Positions 26,687 through 34,745 of a DNA stretch of 64,000 nucleotides are shown piece by piece; the stretch's first letter is position 1; each line of letters begins with the position of its first letter. A program made the translations under genes and the position numbers. The stretch is taken from assembly GCF_047314965.1 (NCBI RefSeq), contig NZ_JBLBVK010000048.1:62001-126000 (forward strand), written 5' to 3'. The notes below the pieces were generated by a model, which was not told the origin of the DNA, searched no databases, and was given only the letters and a program-made list of their open reading frames with translations. This DNA comes from JAVJUV01 sp047314965 (GTDB lineage Bacteria; Pseudomonadota; Alphaproteobacteria; Rhodobacterales; Rhodobacteraceae).

Positions 26687-27167
26687 AGCAAGCGATATCT
26701 CCCCCCGACGCCTTAGGCTCGCCAAACCGGTCACAGCTGTGATTCATCGATTGAACATCGCTCAAACGTAGTCTCAGGCCGGCACGGAGAAAACGAAAGA
26801 CGTGTCGCCCGCAGAATTTGGGGACGTAAACTCCGCTCAAGCGCAACTGCGACCGGCCAATGAGAGCTCCGCGGACCAGGTCACATTTGACATCAAACTC
26901 ACCGGCGGAGCTGCAAACTCGGGAGTCAATCACCAACGACCGCACATTTCGCGCCGCATTTGCGAAAATGTGTTTGGACGCGGTCGATGGGGCGTCGTTC
27001 TCTTGAGCACGATCAAGAAAAGTCGACAATTCGGGCAAGTCCTTTTGGCAAATTGATTGGTCGTTTCTTGGCTTTTTCAGCGATGCGGGAATACACCACG
27101 ATGCTGCATCGTTTCCGGTCCGGGACAGCCGGGGCATCTCCAAGGAACTTGTGCATTCAGCTGGTGC
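26687..27167. other. 481-base stretch without a supported gene
   Basis: One open frame on the minus strand (26670-27143, 157 codons) and one on the plus strand (26802-27056) exist, but neither has a convincing ribosome site, family pattern or coding-like composition. The region is more A+T rich than its neighbours. It separates the polyamine operon from the convergent regulator gene and may be decayed sequence; no terminator hairpin was recognised. Confidence 0.5.
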
Positions 27168-28745
27168 CTATTTTTCAGGAAATCCCAAATCAACTAGGGC
27201 ATCATATAGCTCTTTGCGTTTCTTGGCGTTCTTGACCGGGAAGGCGTTGAAGAATGCATCGATAGATGCGTCGCTTCTGCGTGCCTTCGTTTCCTCTGTC
27301 CAGTATCTGGCACGCTCACGATTTCCAGCGGCTTGGTTTATCGCCGCTGCAAATGCGCTGATCAGATAATGCGCGCCGGGGGTCCGGGCACCCTGTTCCG
27401 CCCAGAGTGCTCCTTCTTCCATGTTGTCATTGTGGAAATGCGCGATGCCTTTCGCGCTTAGCATTGCGTAGCGGAATGGGTCGAGTGGGCTAAGACTGAT
27501 CGATTTTTCAAGATTCTCGAGTGCCGTACTGTTTTTACCGCTCATGATGTCTGCCCAGGCATGGGCGTAGAAGCCCTGCGCGAAACTCGGGCTCAGGCTT
27601 ACTGCGCGGTCCAGCCACGCCTGTCCCGCAGCAGGATCGCCCTTCAGCCAGTTTGCCCGGCCGACATTGAAGTTCGCGAACGGGTCCATGGGATCCAGTT
27701 CCACGCTGCGTTCCGCGTAGCGCCGCGCATCGTCGATGGCCTTTGTACGGTCTGCGGAATAGCGCAGGAATGCGTCCTGGAAGCTCACAAATGACCGGGC
27801 TGCTTGGGCCCGGGCGAAGTGGGGATCAAGTTCTGTCGCTCGCCTGAAGTAGTCACTGGCCCGCGCATTGTCCGCCTTGTTGAATCGATAGGCGTGCTGA
27901 AGACCGATGTGATAGAGCGACCATGCGTCCAGGTCGGAAGGTGACCTCAGCTGTGCCTGCCGCGCCTCGTGCTGCGGAATGTGCATTTCCATTGCCGAAA
28001 CGACAAGGGCCACAATGCGTTCGCGCATTTCATGGACATCGTCGATCCTTCCCGTCAGCCGGTCGCCCCACACGACTCCTGAGGTGCGTGAATCCACCAA
28101 TTCGACGGAAACACCCAGCGACGACCCAAGCAACTCGACCTCTCCGCACAGCACATAGGTGACGCCCAATGCGCTTCGGACGGTATCGAGGCTTTGCAGC
28201 GGCGGCCGGAAGCGAAAGCTGGACCCTCGTGCTACGACCGTCAGCCAACGTAGCCGAGACAGCGTGGATATCATCTCGCCCGGGATCGCATCGGCAATTG
28301 CGGAGAAGGCCTCAGAGTGACCGATCAGGGTGAATGGCAGGACGGCGATCGAGGGTTGCTGGCCGACTTGCGTATCGGTTCCTGGCATCGGCTCGTCAGT
28401 GGTCGGCTGGCGGGCCACGGTGGCTGACGTGGACACCTCAACGCTTGCGCCGAAGCGGAATCCCCTGCCGTGAACCGTGCGGATATAGCGCTGCTGCTTT
28501 CCGTCATCTCCAAGCGCCCGGCGCAGCGATTTGATGACTGTCGAGACTGCGGCGTCAGAGATGAACCGGCCGTCCCAGACCGTATCAATGAGTTCGTCCT
28601 TCGCTACCAGCCGCTCGGCGTTCTGCACGAGATGTCCAAGCACGGCGTAGGCCATGGGTTCAAGAGGTACGGCCTCGTCTCCGCGGCGCAGGTCGCCACG
28701 CTCGAGATCAAGGACGAAGCCGTCAAACGCAAAGCGCAAACCCAT
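27168..28745 (-). CDS. winged-helix transcriptional regulator with TolB-like and TPR domains
   Basis: 525 aa. Residues 1-100 form an OmpR/CadC-type winged helix (LERGDLRRGDEAVPLEP, then VSTVIKSLRRALGDDG and RTVHGRGFRFGA). A short linker leads to a region beginning SIAVLPFTL (about 160-280), which resembles the TolB-like domain often fused in this group. Tetratricopeptide-type repeats follow to the C terminus (for example DYFRRATELDPHFARAQA, YAERSVELDPMDPFANFN). No membrane helix separates the parts, so unlike CadC it should be soluble. It is divergent from the OsmC-cysteine synthase operon and is its likely regulator. A TTG at 28739 is an alternative start with better ribosome-site spacing. 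Confidence 0.85.
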   Translation of the reverse strand: MGLRFAFDGFVLDLERGDLRRGDEAVPLEPMAYAVLGHLVQNAERLVAKDELIDTVWDGRFISDAAVSTVIKSLRRALGDDGKQQRYIRTVHGRGFRFGASVEVSTSATVARQPTTDEPMPGTDTQVGQQPSIAVLPFTLIGHSEAFSAIADAIPGEMISTLSRLRWLTVVARGSSFRFRPPLQSLDTVRSALGVTYVLCGEVELLGSSLGVSVELVDSRTSGVVWGDRLTGRIDDVHEMRERIVALVVSAMEMHIPQHEARQAQLRSPSDLDAWSLYHIGLQHAYRFNKADNARASDYFRRATELDPHFARAQAARSFVSFQDAFLRYSADRTKAIDDARRYAERSVELDPMDPFANFNVGRANWLKGDPAAGQAWLDRAVSLSPSFAQGFYAHAWADIMSGKNSTALENLEKSISLSPLDPFRYAMLSAKGIAHFHNDNMEEGALWAEQGARTPGAHYLISAFAAAINQAAGNRERARYWTEETKARRSDASIDAFFNAFPVKNAKKRKELYDALVDLGFPEK

Positions 28746-28865
28746 CCCCCTGAAAAACTCAGACTTTCCCCAAGAAGTTCTCACTGGTTGCCCAAGACCG
28801 CAAGCAAAAGCAGGGGTTAGACACATTTCATCGCAACCCGACAGGGCCGAAACACAAAGGACAGC

Positions 28866-29021
28866 ATGATGAAGTCGAAACGCAAGATAAGCCCGACGCC
28901 TACCTGGGGGCGCGGTTTCAAAGGGATCTCGGGGCTCGTTTCCGACGGCACCTCACGCCGCTGGTACAAGGCGAACAGCCAGCTACTCGCAGTGTCGCTC
29001 TACGCACGCCAGCATCCTTGA
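28866..29021 (+). CDS. small hypothetical protein (51 aa)
   Basis: A 51-codon frame starting with two ATG codons, preceded by AAAGGA at five bases. The product is basic with a Trp-rich middle (TPTWGRGFKG, SRRWYKAN) and no membrane segment or signal peptide. It lies between the regulator and the first OsmC gene in the direction of the operon and could be its first gene or a leader peptide. No family is recognised, and chance occurrence is possible. Confidence 0.35.
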   Translation: MMKSKRKISPTPTWGRGFKGISGLVSDGTSRRWYKANSQLLAVSLYARQHP

Positions 29022-29118
29022 ATACGCGGGACGTAGGACCCGCCATCCTCCCGTCCGGGAAATCCGGCACAGAAATGCAGACCAATCTTCTGAAAACCCA
29101 AACATGAGAGGAAAGACC

Positions 29119-29685
29119 ATGCAAACCACCACGATGACCAAAACCGTTTCGAACGGCGTAAACACCGAAGCCCTGATCGGAGCGCGCGGCGCGTTCGAAC
29201 AGATGCCTGAAGCGGCGGCATTCACCTTCCGCAGCACCTGTGAATGGATGGAAGGCACCCACAGCAGCAACGCGATCAACGGCTATTTCGGCCTTGGTCA
29301 GGATCACGAGCGCAAACAGACCTACCGCATCGAAAGCGACCACCCCGAAGTCTTTGCAGCGGCCGACCGCGCGCCAACTCCGCCGGAAATCGTCCTGGCG
29401 GCGCTGGCCAGCTGTCTCTCGGGCGGTGTCGCAGCAGTCGCGCAGCATCGCGGCATCCAGCTCAATCAGATGCGCGCAATGGTCGAAGGAGACATGGACG
29501 TGCGCGGTATCCTGGGCATGGACCCCGATGTTCGGAACGGCTTTTCGGCAATCCGCGTCCGTTTCGAGATCGACGCCGACGCTACCGAAGATGAAATCGC
29601 GGCGCTGGTCGCCCAGTCGCAGAAGCGTTCGGCGGTCTTCGACATCCTGACCAACCCGACCAACGTCCACGTGACGGTGGCCTGA
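29119..29685 (+). CDS. OsmC family protein (first copy)
   Basis: 188 aa. The core is the OsmC/Ohr fold: a helix carrying PTPPEIVLAALASCLSGGVAA with the resolving-type cysteine, and a C-terminal RSAVFDILTNPTNVHVTVA. A second cysteine (STCEW) is in the N-terminal half, so a peroxide-reducing pair is possible, but its position differs from classical Ohr and needs a model. OsmC/Ohr proteins reduce organic hydroperoxides with thiol donors; others have lost this activity. ATG 29119 follows GAGAGGAAAG. First full-length gene of a tight operon with spacings of 28, 11, 33 and 13 bases. Confidence 0.88.
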   Translation: MQTTTMTKTVSNGVNTEALIGARGAFEQMPEAAAFTFRSTCEWMEGTHSSNAINGYFGLGQDHERKQTYRIESDHPEVFAAADRAPTPPEIVLAALASCLSGGVAAVAQHRGIQLNQMRAMVEGDMDVRGILGMDPDVRNGFSAIRVRFEIDADATEDEIAALVAQSQKRSAVFDILTNPTNVHVTVA

Positions 29686-29713
29686 TCCGCCCGGTCCGAC
29701 AGGAGGCAAGCTC

Positions 29714-30949
29714 ATGAAACGCATCGATACAATCGTCATCGGCGCAGGTCAGGCCGGCCTTGCGATGAGCCGTTGCCTGTCGGACCGTGGCATCGCACAT
29801 ATCGTCTTCGAACGTGGGGAGATCGCAAACGCCTGGCGCCATGAGCGCTGGGACAGCTTGAAACTGTTGACACCCAACTGGCAAAGCCGGCTTCCCGGCT
29901 TTGCCTACGCGGGACCGGACCCGGACGGGTTCATGTCGAAAGACGATCTTCGGGACTACCTGCACAGCTATGCGACTGCCAGCAAGTCTCCGGTCGAGGA
30001 GCGTACCGAAGTTCGCGCGGTGACTGCTGACGCAAGTGGATACCGCGTCGCGACCAGCGGCGGCGACTGGACCTGTTCCTCGCTCGTGATCGCTACCGGC
30101 GCGTGTTCGGCAGCCAACATTCCTGGCCTGGCGACAGAGATGCCCGTCGGGATCTCTCAACTGACGGGCCTCGATTATCGCAGCCCTGATCAGCTCGTCC
30201 CCGGAGGAGTGCTGGTCGTTGGCGCTTCGGCAACCGGGGTGCAACTGGCGGCCGAGATCCGCGCTGCCGGCCACGAAGTCTTTCTTTCGGCGGGCGAACA
30301 TATACGTGTGCCCCGCACGTATCGCGGCAAGGACATCCAATGGTGGATGGACCGCGCCGGAATTCATGCGACCCGAACCGAAGAGGTAGACGACATAGGC
30401 CGCGCACGTCGCGTGCCGTCGCTTCAGCTTGTTGGTTCGACCGCGCAGCGGTTTTGCGACCTGAACATGCTGGCCTCGCGCGGCGTCGAGATCGTAGGGC
30501 GCCTGAGCGCCGTCCGTGACGGGATAGCGTTGTTTTCCGGCGGCTTATCGAACCATTGCGCCCTGTCCGATCTCAAGATGAATCGTTTGCTCGACACACT
30601 CGACGCATGGGGGGAAACCAATGTGTCGCGCGATATCGGAGCACCTGAGCGCTTTGCGCCTACTGTTCTTTCGACTGCGCCTCGCCTGTCCCTGGACCTG
30701 AGCCGAGGGCGGATTCGAACGATCATCTGGGCGACCGGGTTCAGACCCGACTTCAGCTGGATTGACCTGCCGGTCTTCGACCGGAAGGGTACGTTGATCC
30801 ACGACAACGGCCACGTGGCTGCGGGGCTTTTCGTTCTGGGCCTTCCCTTCATGCGCCGCCGCAACTCGGCACTTCTCGACGGAGTCGGCCGCGATGCCGA
30901 GGCCCTTGCTGACCACATTCAACGAAAGGACGGCCGCGCCGCGGCCTGA
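29714..30949 (+). CDS. flavin-dependent monooxygenase (CzcO/FMO-like)
   Basis: 411 aa. FAD-binding GAGQAG is at residues 10-15; a second, NADPH-type Rossmann loop reads VVGASATGVQLA; the ATG motif before the C terminus reads IIWATGFRPDFSW. The family contains N- and S-oxygenating flavoproteins and some Baeyer-Villiger enzymes. The fingerprint of classical FMOs and BVMOs (FxGxxxHxxxW) is not visible. It lies between two OsmC genes and before a cysteine synthase, which suggests oxidation of a sulfur- or amine-containing small molecule (inference). Confidence 0.85.
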   Translation: MKRIDTIVIGAGQAGLAMSRCLSDRGIAHIVFERGEIANAWRHERWDSLKLLTPNWQSRLPGFAYAGPDPDGFMSKDDLRDYLHSYATASKSPVEERTEVRAVTADASGYRVATSGGDWTCSSLVIATGACSAANIPGLATEMPVGISQLTGLDYRSPDQLVPGGVLVVGASATGVQLAAEIRAAGHEVFLSAGEHIRVPRTYRGKDIQWWMDRAGIHATRTEEVDDIGRARRVPSLQLVGSTAQRFCDLNMLASRGVEIVGRLSAVRDGIALFSGGLSNHCALSDLKMNRLLDTLDAWGETNVSRDIGAPERFAPTVLSTAPRLSLDLSRGRIRTIIWATGFRPDFSWIDLPVFDRKGTLIHDNGHVAAGLFVLGLPFMRRRNSALLDGVGRDAEALADHIQRKDGRAAA

Positions 30950-30960
30950 AAGGAAACCAG

Positions 30961-31506
30961 ATGATCACTGAAGTCGCAAAACAGGCCATGACACCGCGTG
31001 ACCAGAACGTCCGCACGAAGCAGACGGCCGTTATCGAGCGCATGCGCGCCGACCTTTCGGCGGCCCAGAGCACTATCGTGGCAACGGGGCGCATAGACGA
31101 CGGCCTGACCTGCCACATCAGGCAGGACAAGTTCTCGGTCATAGCTGACATGGGACCCGGCATGGGCGGGGATGCTGCCGGTCCCAGTCCGGGTTTTTAT
31201 GCCCGTGCCGGGATCGTCGGTTGCGTGGCAATCGGGGTGAAGATGTTGGCGGCGCGCGAAGGGCTGATCTTCCGCTCGGTCGAAGTCATCGTCGAAACGG
31301 ATTTCGATGATGCCGCGCTCATGGGACTGAGCCCGCGTACGGCGGCACCAGTCGAAACGCGGATCCGGATCATCATCGATTCCGACGCCAGTCCGGAGGT
31401 CGTCCACGACCTGACCGAGCGCGCGCTTTCGACGGACCCCTGGTTCCTCGCCCTCCGCGACGCCCAGGTCGTCCGCCACACCATCGTACAGAACCGACCG
31501 GCCTGA
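30961..31506 (+). CDS. OsmC family protein (second copy)
   Basis: 181 aa, only distantly similar to the first OsmC copy. The helix FYARAGIVGCVAIGVKMLAA carries a cysteine at the family position, and the strand that follows has SVEVIVETDFDD. A second cysteine (LTCHIR) is present in the N-terminal half. Having two unlike OsmC proteins in one operon suggests either a heteromer or separate substrates. No signal peptide. It begins 11 bases after the flavoprotein gene. Confidence 0.8.
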   Translation: MITEVAKQAMTPRDQNVRTKQTAVIERMRADLSAAQSTIVATGRIDDGLTCHIRQDKFSVIADMGPGMGGDAAGPSPGFYARAGIVGCVAIGVKMLAAREGLIFRSVEVIVETDFDDAALMGLSPRTAAPVETRIRIIIDSDASPEVVHDLTERALSTDPWFLALRDAQVVRHTIVQNRPA

Positions 31507-31539
31507 TCCCATTCTGCCGATTCAATGAAAGAGAGAGCC

Positions 31540-33048
31540 ATGAGACACGACACCATCACACCCGTTGCCCCCAACCTCTTCCCGTCGATCCTCGACACGA
31601 TCGGCGATACTCCGATCGTCCGGATCAACAGGCTCGCGCCGAAGCACGTCGATCTCTACGTCAAGGTCGAAGCCTTCAACCCGGGTGGCTCGATCAAGGA
31701 CCGCTTCGCTCTGGCCGCCATCGAGGCTGCCGAAGCCTCGGGGGCGTTGAAACCGGGTCAGACCGTGGTCGAAGCCACATCCGGCAATACGGGCATTGGG
31801 CTGGCGCTGGTGTGCGCTGCGAAAGGCTATCCACTTGTGGTGACGATGGCCGAGAGCTTCAGCGTCGAACGGCGCCGCCTGATGCGCTTTCTCGGTGCAA
31901 AGGTCGTCCTGACACCTGCTGCGCAGAAGGGAACCGGGATGCTCGCAAAGGCCGAGGAACTGGCTCGCGAACACGGCTGGTTCCTGGCCCGGCAGTTCGA
32001 GAACGAGGCGAACGCCGACATGCATTCGCGCACGACGGCACGCGAAATCGTCGACGCGTTCTGCGGCGAAGGTCCGGACGTGTGGGTGACCGGATTCGGC
32101 ACGGGCGGTACGCTCAAGGGTGTGAGCCGCGTGCTGCGCGCCGAGTGCCCAAAGACGCGCATCGTGCTTGCCGAACCCGACAACGTGCCGATGATGCAGA
32201 GCGGAATTCCCCAAACGCGCGACGCCGAGGGTCGCCCCGCAAGCCATCCCATGTTCCGGCCGCACCTGATGCAGGGCTGGTCTCCGGATTTCATTGCCAA
32301 GCTGGCGGATGACGCTGCCAAGGCCGGTGCCATCGACGATTTCCAGCCGGTATCCGGCAACGATGCGCTTGGCGCCGCGCGCGATCTGGCCGTGAAGGAA
32401 GGCATCTTCTGCGGCATCAGTGGCGGGGCGACGTTTGCGGCTGCTCTCAAGGTGGCCGAAAGCGCGCCGGCGGGAGCGCGCATTCTGGCGATGCTGCCCG
32501 ATACGGGAGAGAGATACATGTCCACCGTCCTGTTCGACGGCATCGAGGAATCGATGAGCGAAGAAGAGTTGCGTATCTCGCGATCGACCCCTGGCTTCCG
32601 TTTCGACACGCCCGCACCGGCGCCGATACCGGCCGTCAGCACCGCGGCGCCTGCCTGCAAACCCGAGGCGGCAAAGATGATCGATGACATCGTCTCAGAG
32701 CACCCGGTCGTGGTGTTCGTTCTCGAATGGTGCGAATTCAGCTGGTCGGTGCGCAAACTCTTTGCAGCGGCGGGCGTGCCGTATCATGCTGTGGAACTGG
32801 ACGCGGCAGCGCTGCAGAAGGACAACCTCGGCGGCGATCTGAGAGCAGCGCTGGCGGTCAGAACCGGTGTGCCCACGATCCCGCAGATCTTCATTGGCGC
32901 TGAACATGTCGGCGGCGCGACCGACACTTTCGACGCCTTCCGGGACGGTTCCATGGGAGAAAGGCTTGCCCGGCTGGGCCTGCCCCTCGACGCGTCGAAG
33001 ACCGCGAACCCGTACGACTTTCTTCCCGGCTGGATGCATCCCAGGTAG
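31540..33048 (+). CDS. cysteine synthase fused to a glutaredoxin-like domain
   Basis: 502 aa, against about 310-320 for a normal cysteine synthase. Residues 10-330 are a PLP-dependent O-acetylserine sulfhydrylase-type domain: NPGGSIKDRFA with the PLP lysine Lys53, then TSGNTGIG and the phosphate loop GTGGT. A Pro/Ala-rich linker (about 355-370) leads to a C-terminal glutaredoxin-like domain with EWCEFSW (Cys398, Ser401), IPQIFIGAEHVGGATD. The CxxS active site suggests a monothiol-type domain. The fusion could hand a sulfur or persulfide species to, or reduce a product of, the synthase. ATG 31540 is preceded by GAGAGAG. The precise nucleophile and product are unknown. Confidence 0.88.
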   Translation: MRHDTITPVAPNLFPSILDTIGDTPIVRINRLAPKHVDLYVKVEAFNPGGSIKDRFALAAIEAAEASGALKPGQTVVEATSGNTGIGLALVCAAKGYPLVVTMAESFSVERRRLMRFLGAKVVLTPAAQKGTGMLAKAEELAREHGWFLARQFENEANADMHSRTTAREIVDAFCGEGPDVWVTGFGTGGTLKGVSRVLRAECPKTRIVLAEPDNVPMMQSGIPQTRDAEGRPASHPMFRPHLMQGWSPDFIAKLADDAAKAGAIDDFQPVSGNDALGAARDLAVKEGIFCGISGGATFAAALKVAESAPAGARILAMLPDTGERYMSTVLFDGIEESMSEEELRISRSTPGFRFDTPAPAPIPAVSTAAPACKPEAAKMIDDIVSEHPVVVFVLEWCEFSWSVRKLFAAAGVPYHAVELDAAALQKDNLGGDLRAALAVRTGVPTIPQIFIGAEHVGGATDTFDAFRDGSMGERLARLGLPLDASKTANPYDFLPGWMHPR

Positions 33049-33061
33049 ATCGGAGATGGCC

Positions 33062-34480
33062 ATGGACCAGACACCGCTCAGCAGGCCGAACGTCGATGTC
33101 CTTGCTCAATCGGCAAGCTACGCCCAGCACTATCGGGCAGGACGGCGTCCTATCGCCGCCAAGGCATCCGCCCAAATGCTCAGGAACCGGTTTTGCCTGC
33201 CAATGAACGACATGGGCTTGCCAGGGGCTGTTGTGATCGACGAACTGATTGCCGCGGCAGAGCCAGGGCTGATCGGGAATACCGATCCGAACTTTTACGC
33301 TTGGGTCATGGGGGCTTCGAACCCGGTTGGCGTCGCGGCCGACTGGCTGACCAGCGCCTGGGGGCAAAACGCGGCGATCTACCAGTCTTCACCCGCGGCG
33401 GCGGTCGCCGAAGAAGCCGTGGAAGCCTGGCTGCTGGACCTGCTTGATCTACCGAAAGAGTCATCGGTCGGTTTCGTCAGCGGGGCAACTATGGCGACAT
33501 TCGTGGGACTGGCTGCCGCGCGTGGCGAAGTTCTAAGCCGTTTCGGGCACGACTACGACGCGGTCGGGCTTCAGGGTGCGCCACTCGTCCGCATCTATCT
33601 GAGCGACGACGCACATGTGGCGAACTATGCCGCTTTGCGCCAACTTGGGTTTGGCGATCTTAATTTCCACGTTCTGCCGTCCGACTCAGCGGGTCTGATG
33701 CGGCCTCGTGACTTGGCCGATGCCATCGGCCGGGAGGATGGTCCGAAAATAGTCATCGCGCAGGCCGGGCACATCAATTCAGGCGGTTTCGAGCCACTGG
33801 CAGAGATCGCAGAGATCGCTAGGACGCATAGCGCTTGGATACACGTCGACGGCGCCTTCGGCCTTTGGGCGCGGGTCTCGCCCAGCCGGAAATACCTGAC
33901 GGAAGGTGCTGAACTGGCCGATAGCTGGTCGGTCGATGGACACAAATGGCTGCAAATACCCTATGCATGCGGCTTCGCCATTGTAAGGGATCGGAATGCC
34001 CATCGCCGGGCGATGCAGATGACGGCGGGCTATTTGAACGCGGCAGAGGATGACGGGCGCAATCCTTCGGGCTATGTGCCTGAACTCTCCCGCCGAGCGC
34101 AGGGTTTCGTGGCATGGGCTGTCTTACGGCATCTCGGACGCCGTGGCATAACCGAACTGGTCCATCGTCATTGCGCAGCGGCATCCCGCCTGGCCGAACG
34201 CATCAGTCAAATTGACGGGCTATCAGTCCTGAATCACGTCGAACTGAACCAAATCGTCGTGGCATGCGACGATCGCGAAAATGAGGCGTGGAAGATACGG
34301 AATCTTGTGGGACTTTTGAATGGAAGTCAGGGCGTTTTCGTTCACTCTGCGCGTTGGAAATCCCGCACTATTCTGAGGTTGTCTGTTATTTCGATGGACA
34401 CGGGGCGCCCGCAAATTGATGCGCTTGCTGCGGCGATTTCGTCATCCTGGAGGGCGATTGACGCGGACAGCCGAAACTAG
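33062..34480 (+). CDS. PLP-dependent group II amino acid decarboxylase
   Basis: 472 aa. The fold type I decarboxylase pattern is clear: YQSSPAAAVAEEAVEAWLL, GFVSGATMATFVGLAAARGE, IHVDGAFGLWA and SWSVDGHKWLQIPY, in which the Lys of HKW binds PLP. The family decarboxylates glutamate, aromatic amino acids, cysteine sulfinate and related substrates. Specificity cannot be read, but the neighbours (cysteine synthase fusion and flavin monooxygenase) favour a sulfur amino acid. Start at ATG 33062, five to seven bases after CGGAG; the reading frame is open upstream inside the previous gene. It ends the operon. Confidence 0.88.
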   Translation: MDQTPLSRPNVDVLAQSASYAQHYRAGRRPIAAKASAQMLRNRFCLPMNDMGLPGAVVIDELIAAAEPGLIGNTDPNFYAWVMGASNPVGVAADWLTSAWGQNAAIYQSSPAAAVAEEAVEAWLLDLLDLPKESSVGFVSGATMATFVGLAAARGEVLSRFGHDYDAVGLQGAPLVRIYLSDDAHVANYAALRQLGFGDLNFHVLPSDSAGLMRPRDLADAIGREDGPKIVIAQAGHINSGGFEPLAEIAEIARTHSAWIHVDGAFGLWARVSPSRKYLTEGAELADSWSVDGHKWLQIPYACGFAIVRDRNAHRRAMQMTAGYLNAAEDDGRNPSGYVPELSRRAQGFVAWAVLRHLGRRGITELVHRHCAAASRLAERISQIDGLSVLNHVELNQIVVACDDRENEAWKIRNLVGLLNGSQGVFVHSARWKSRTILRLSVISMDTGRPQIDALAAAISSSWRAIDADSRN

Positions 34481-34745
34481 GTGATTGGATGCCGCTCCAA
34501 GAAACGAGTCGTAGCTCCTGTGGTCCGACCAAAGGCCGGTCTTCCGGCCGTTACAGCGAAGGCAACTTATTCCATCTCGTCCGTTTCGAGCTCGGAGCTG
34601 CCATCGATTGTTTTTTTGACCAATGGCCGTTACCCGGACGAAGCGGCCGTTTGCCTAAGGGAAACTTAGGTCCGCTCAGCTGCGCGGCGCAGTCGGACAC
34701 CATTGGTTGAGTTCCTGATTTCCATCCTCGCCGCCAAGACATCTT
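34481..34745. other. non-coding stretch with two small hairpins
   Basis: No gene is seen. A GGCCGG-TCTT-CCGGCC hairpin (34534-34549) lies 53 bases after the decarboxylase stop, and CCTAAG-GGAAA-CTTAGG (34654-34670) follows. Neither is followed by a T-run, so terminator activity is unclear. The stretch leads into the pseudogene block. Confidence 0.5.

Noticed and set aside
26670..27143. 157-codon minus-strand frame
   Set aside because: No ribosome site, no recognisable motif, and it overlaps the end of the aldehyde dehydrogenase gene.
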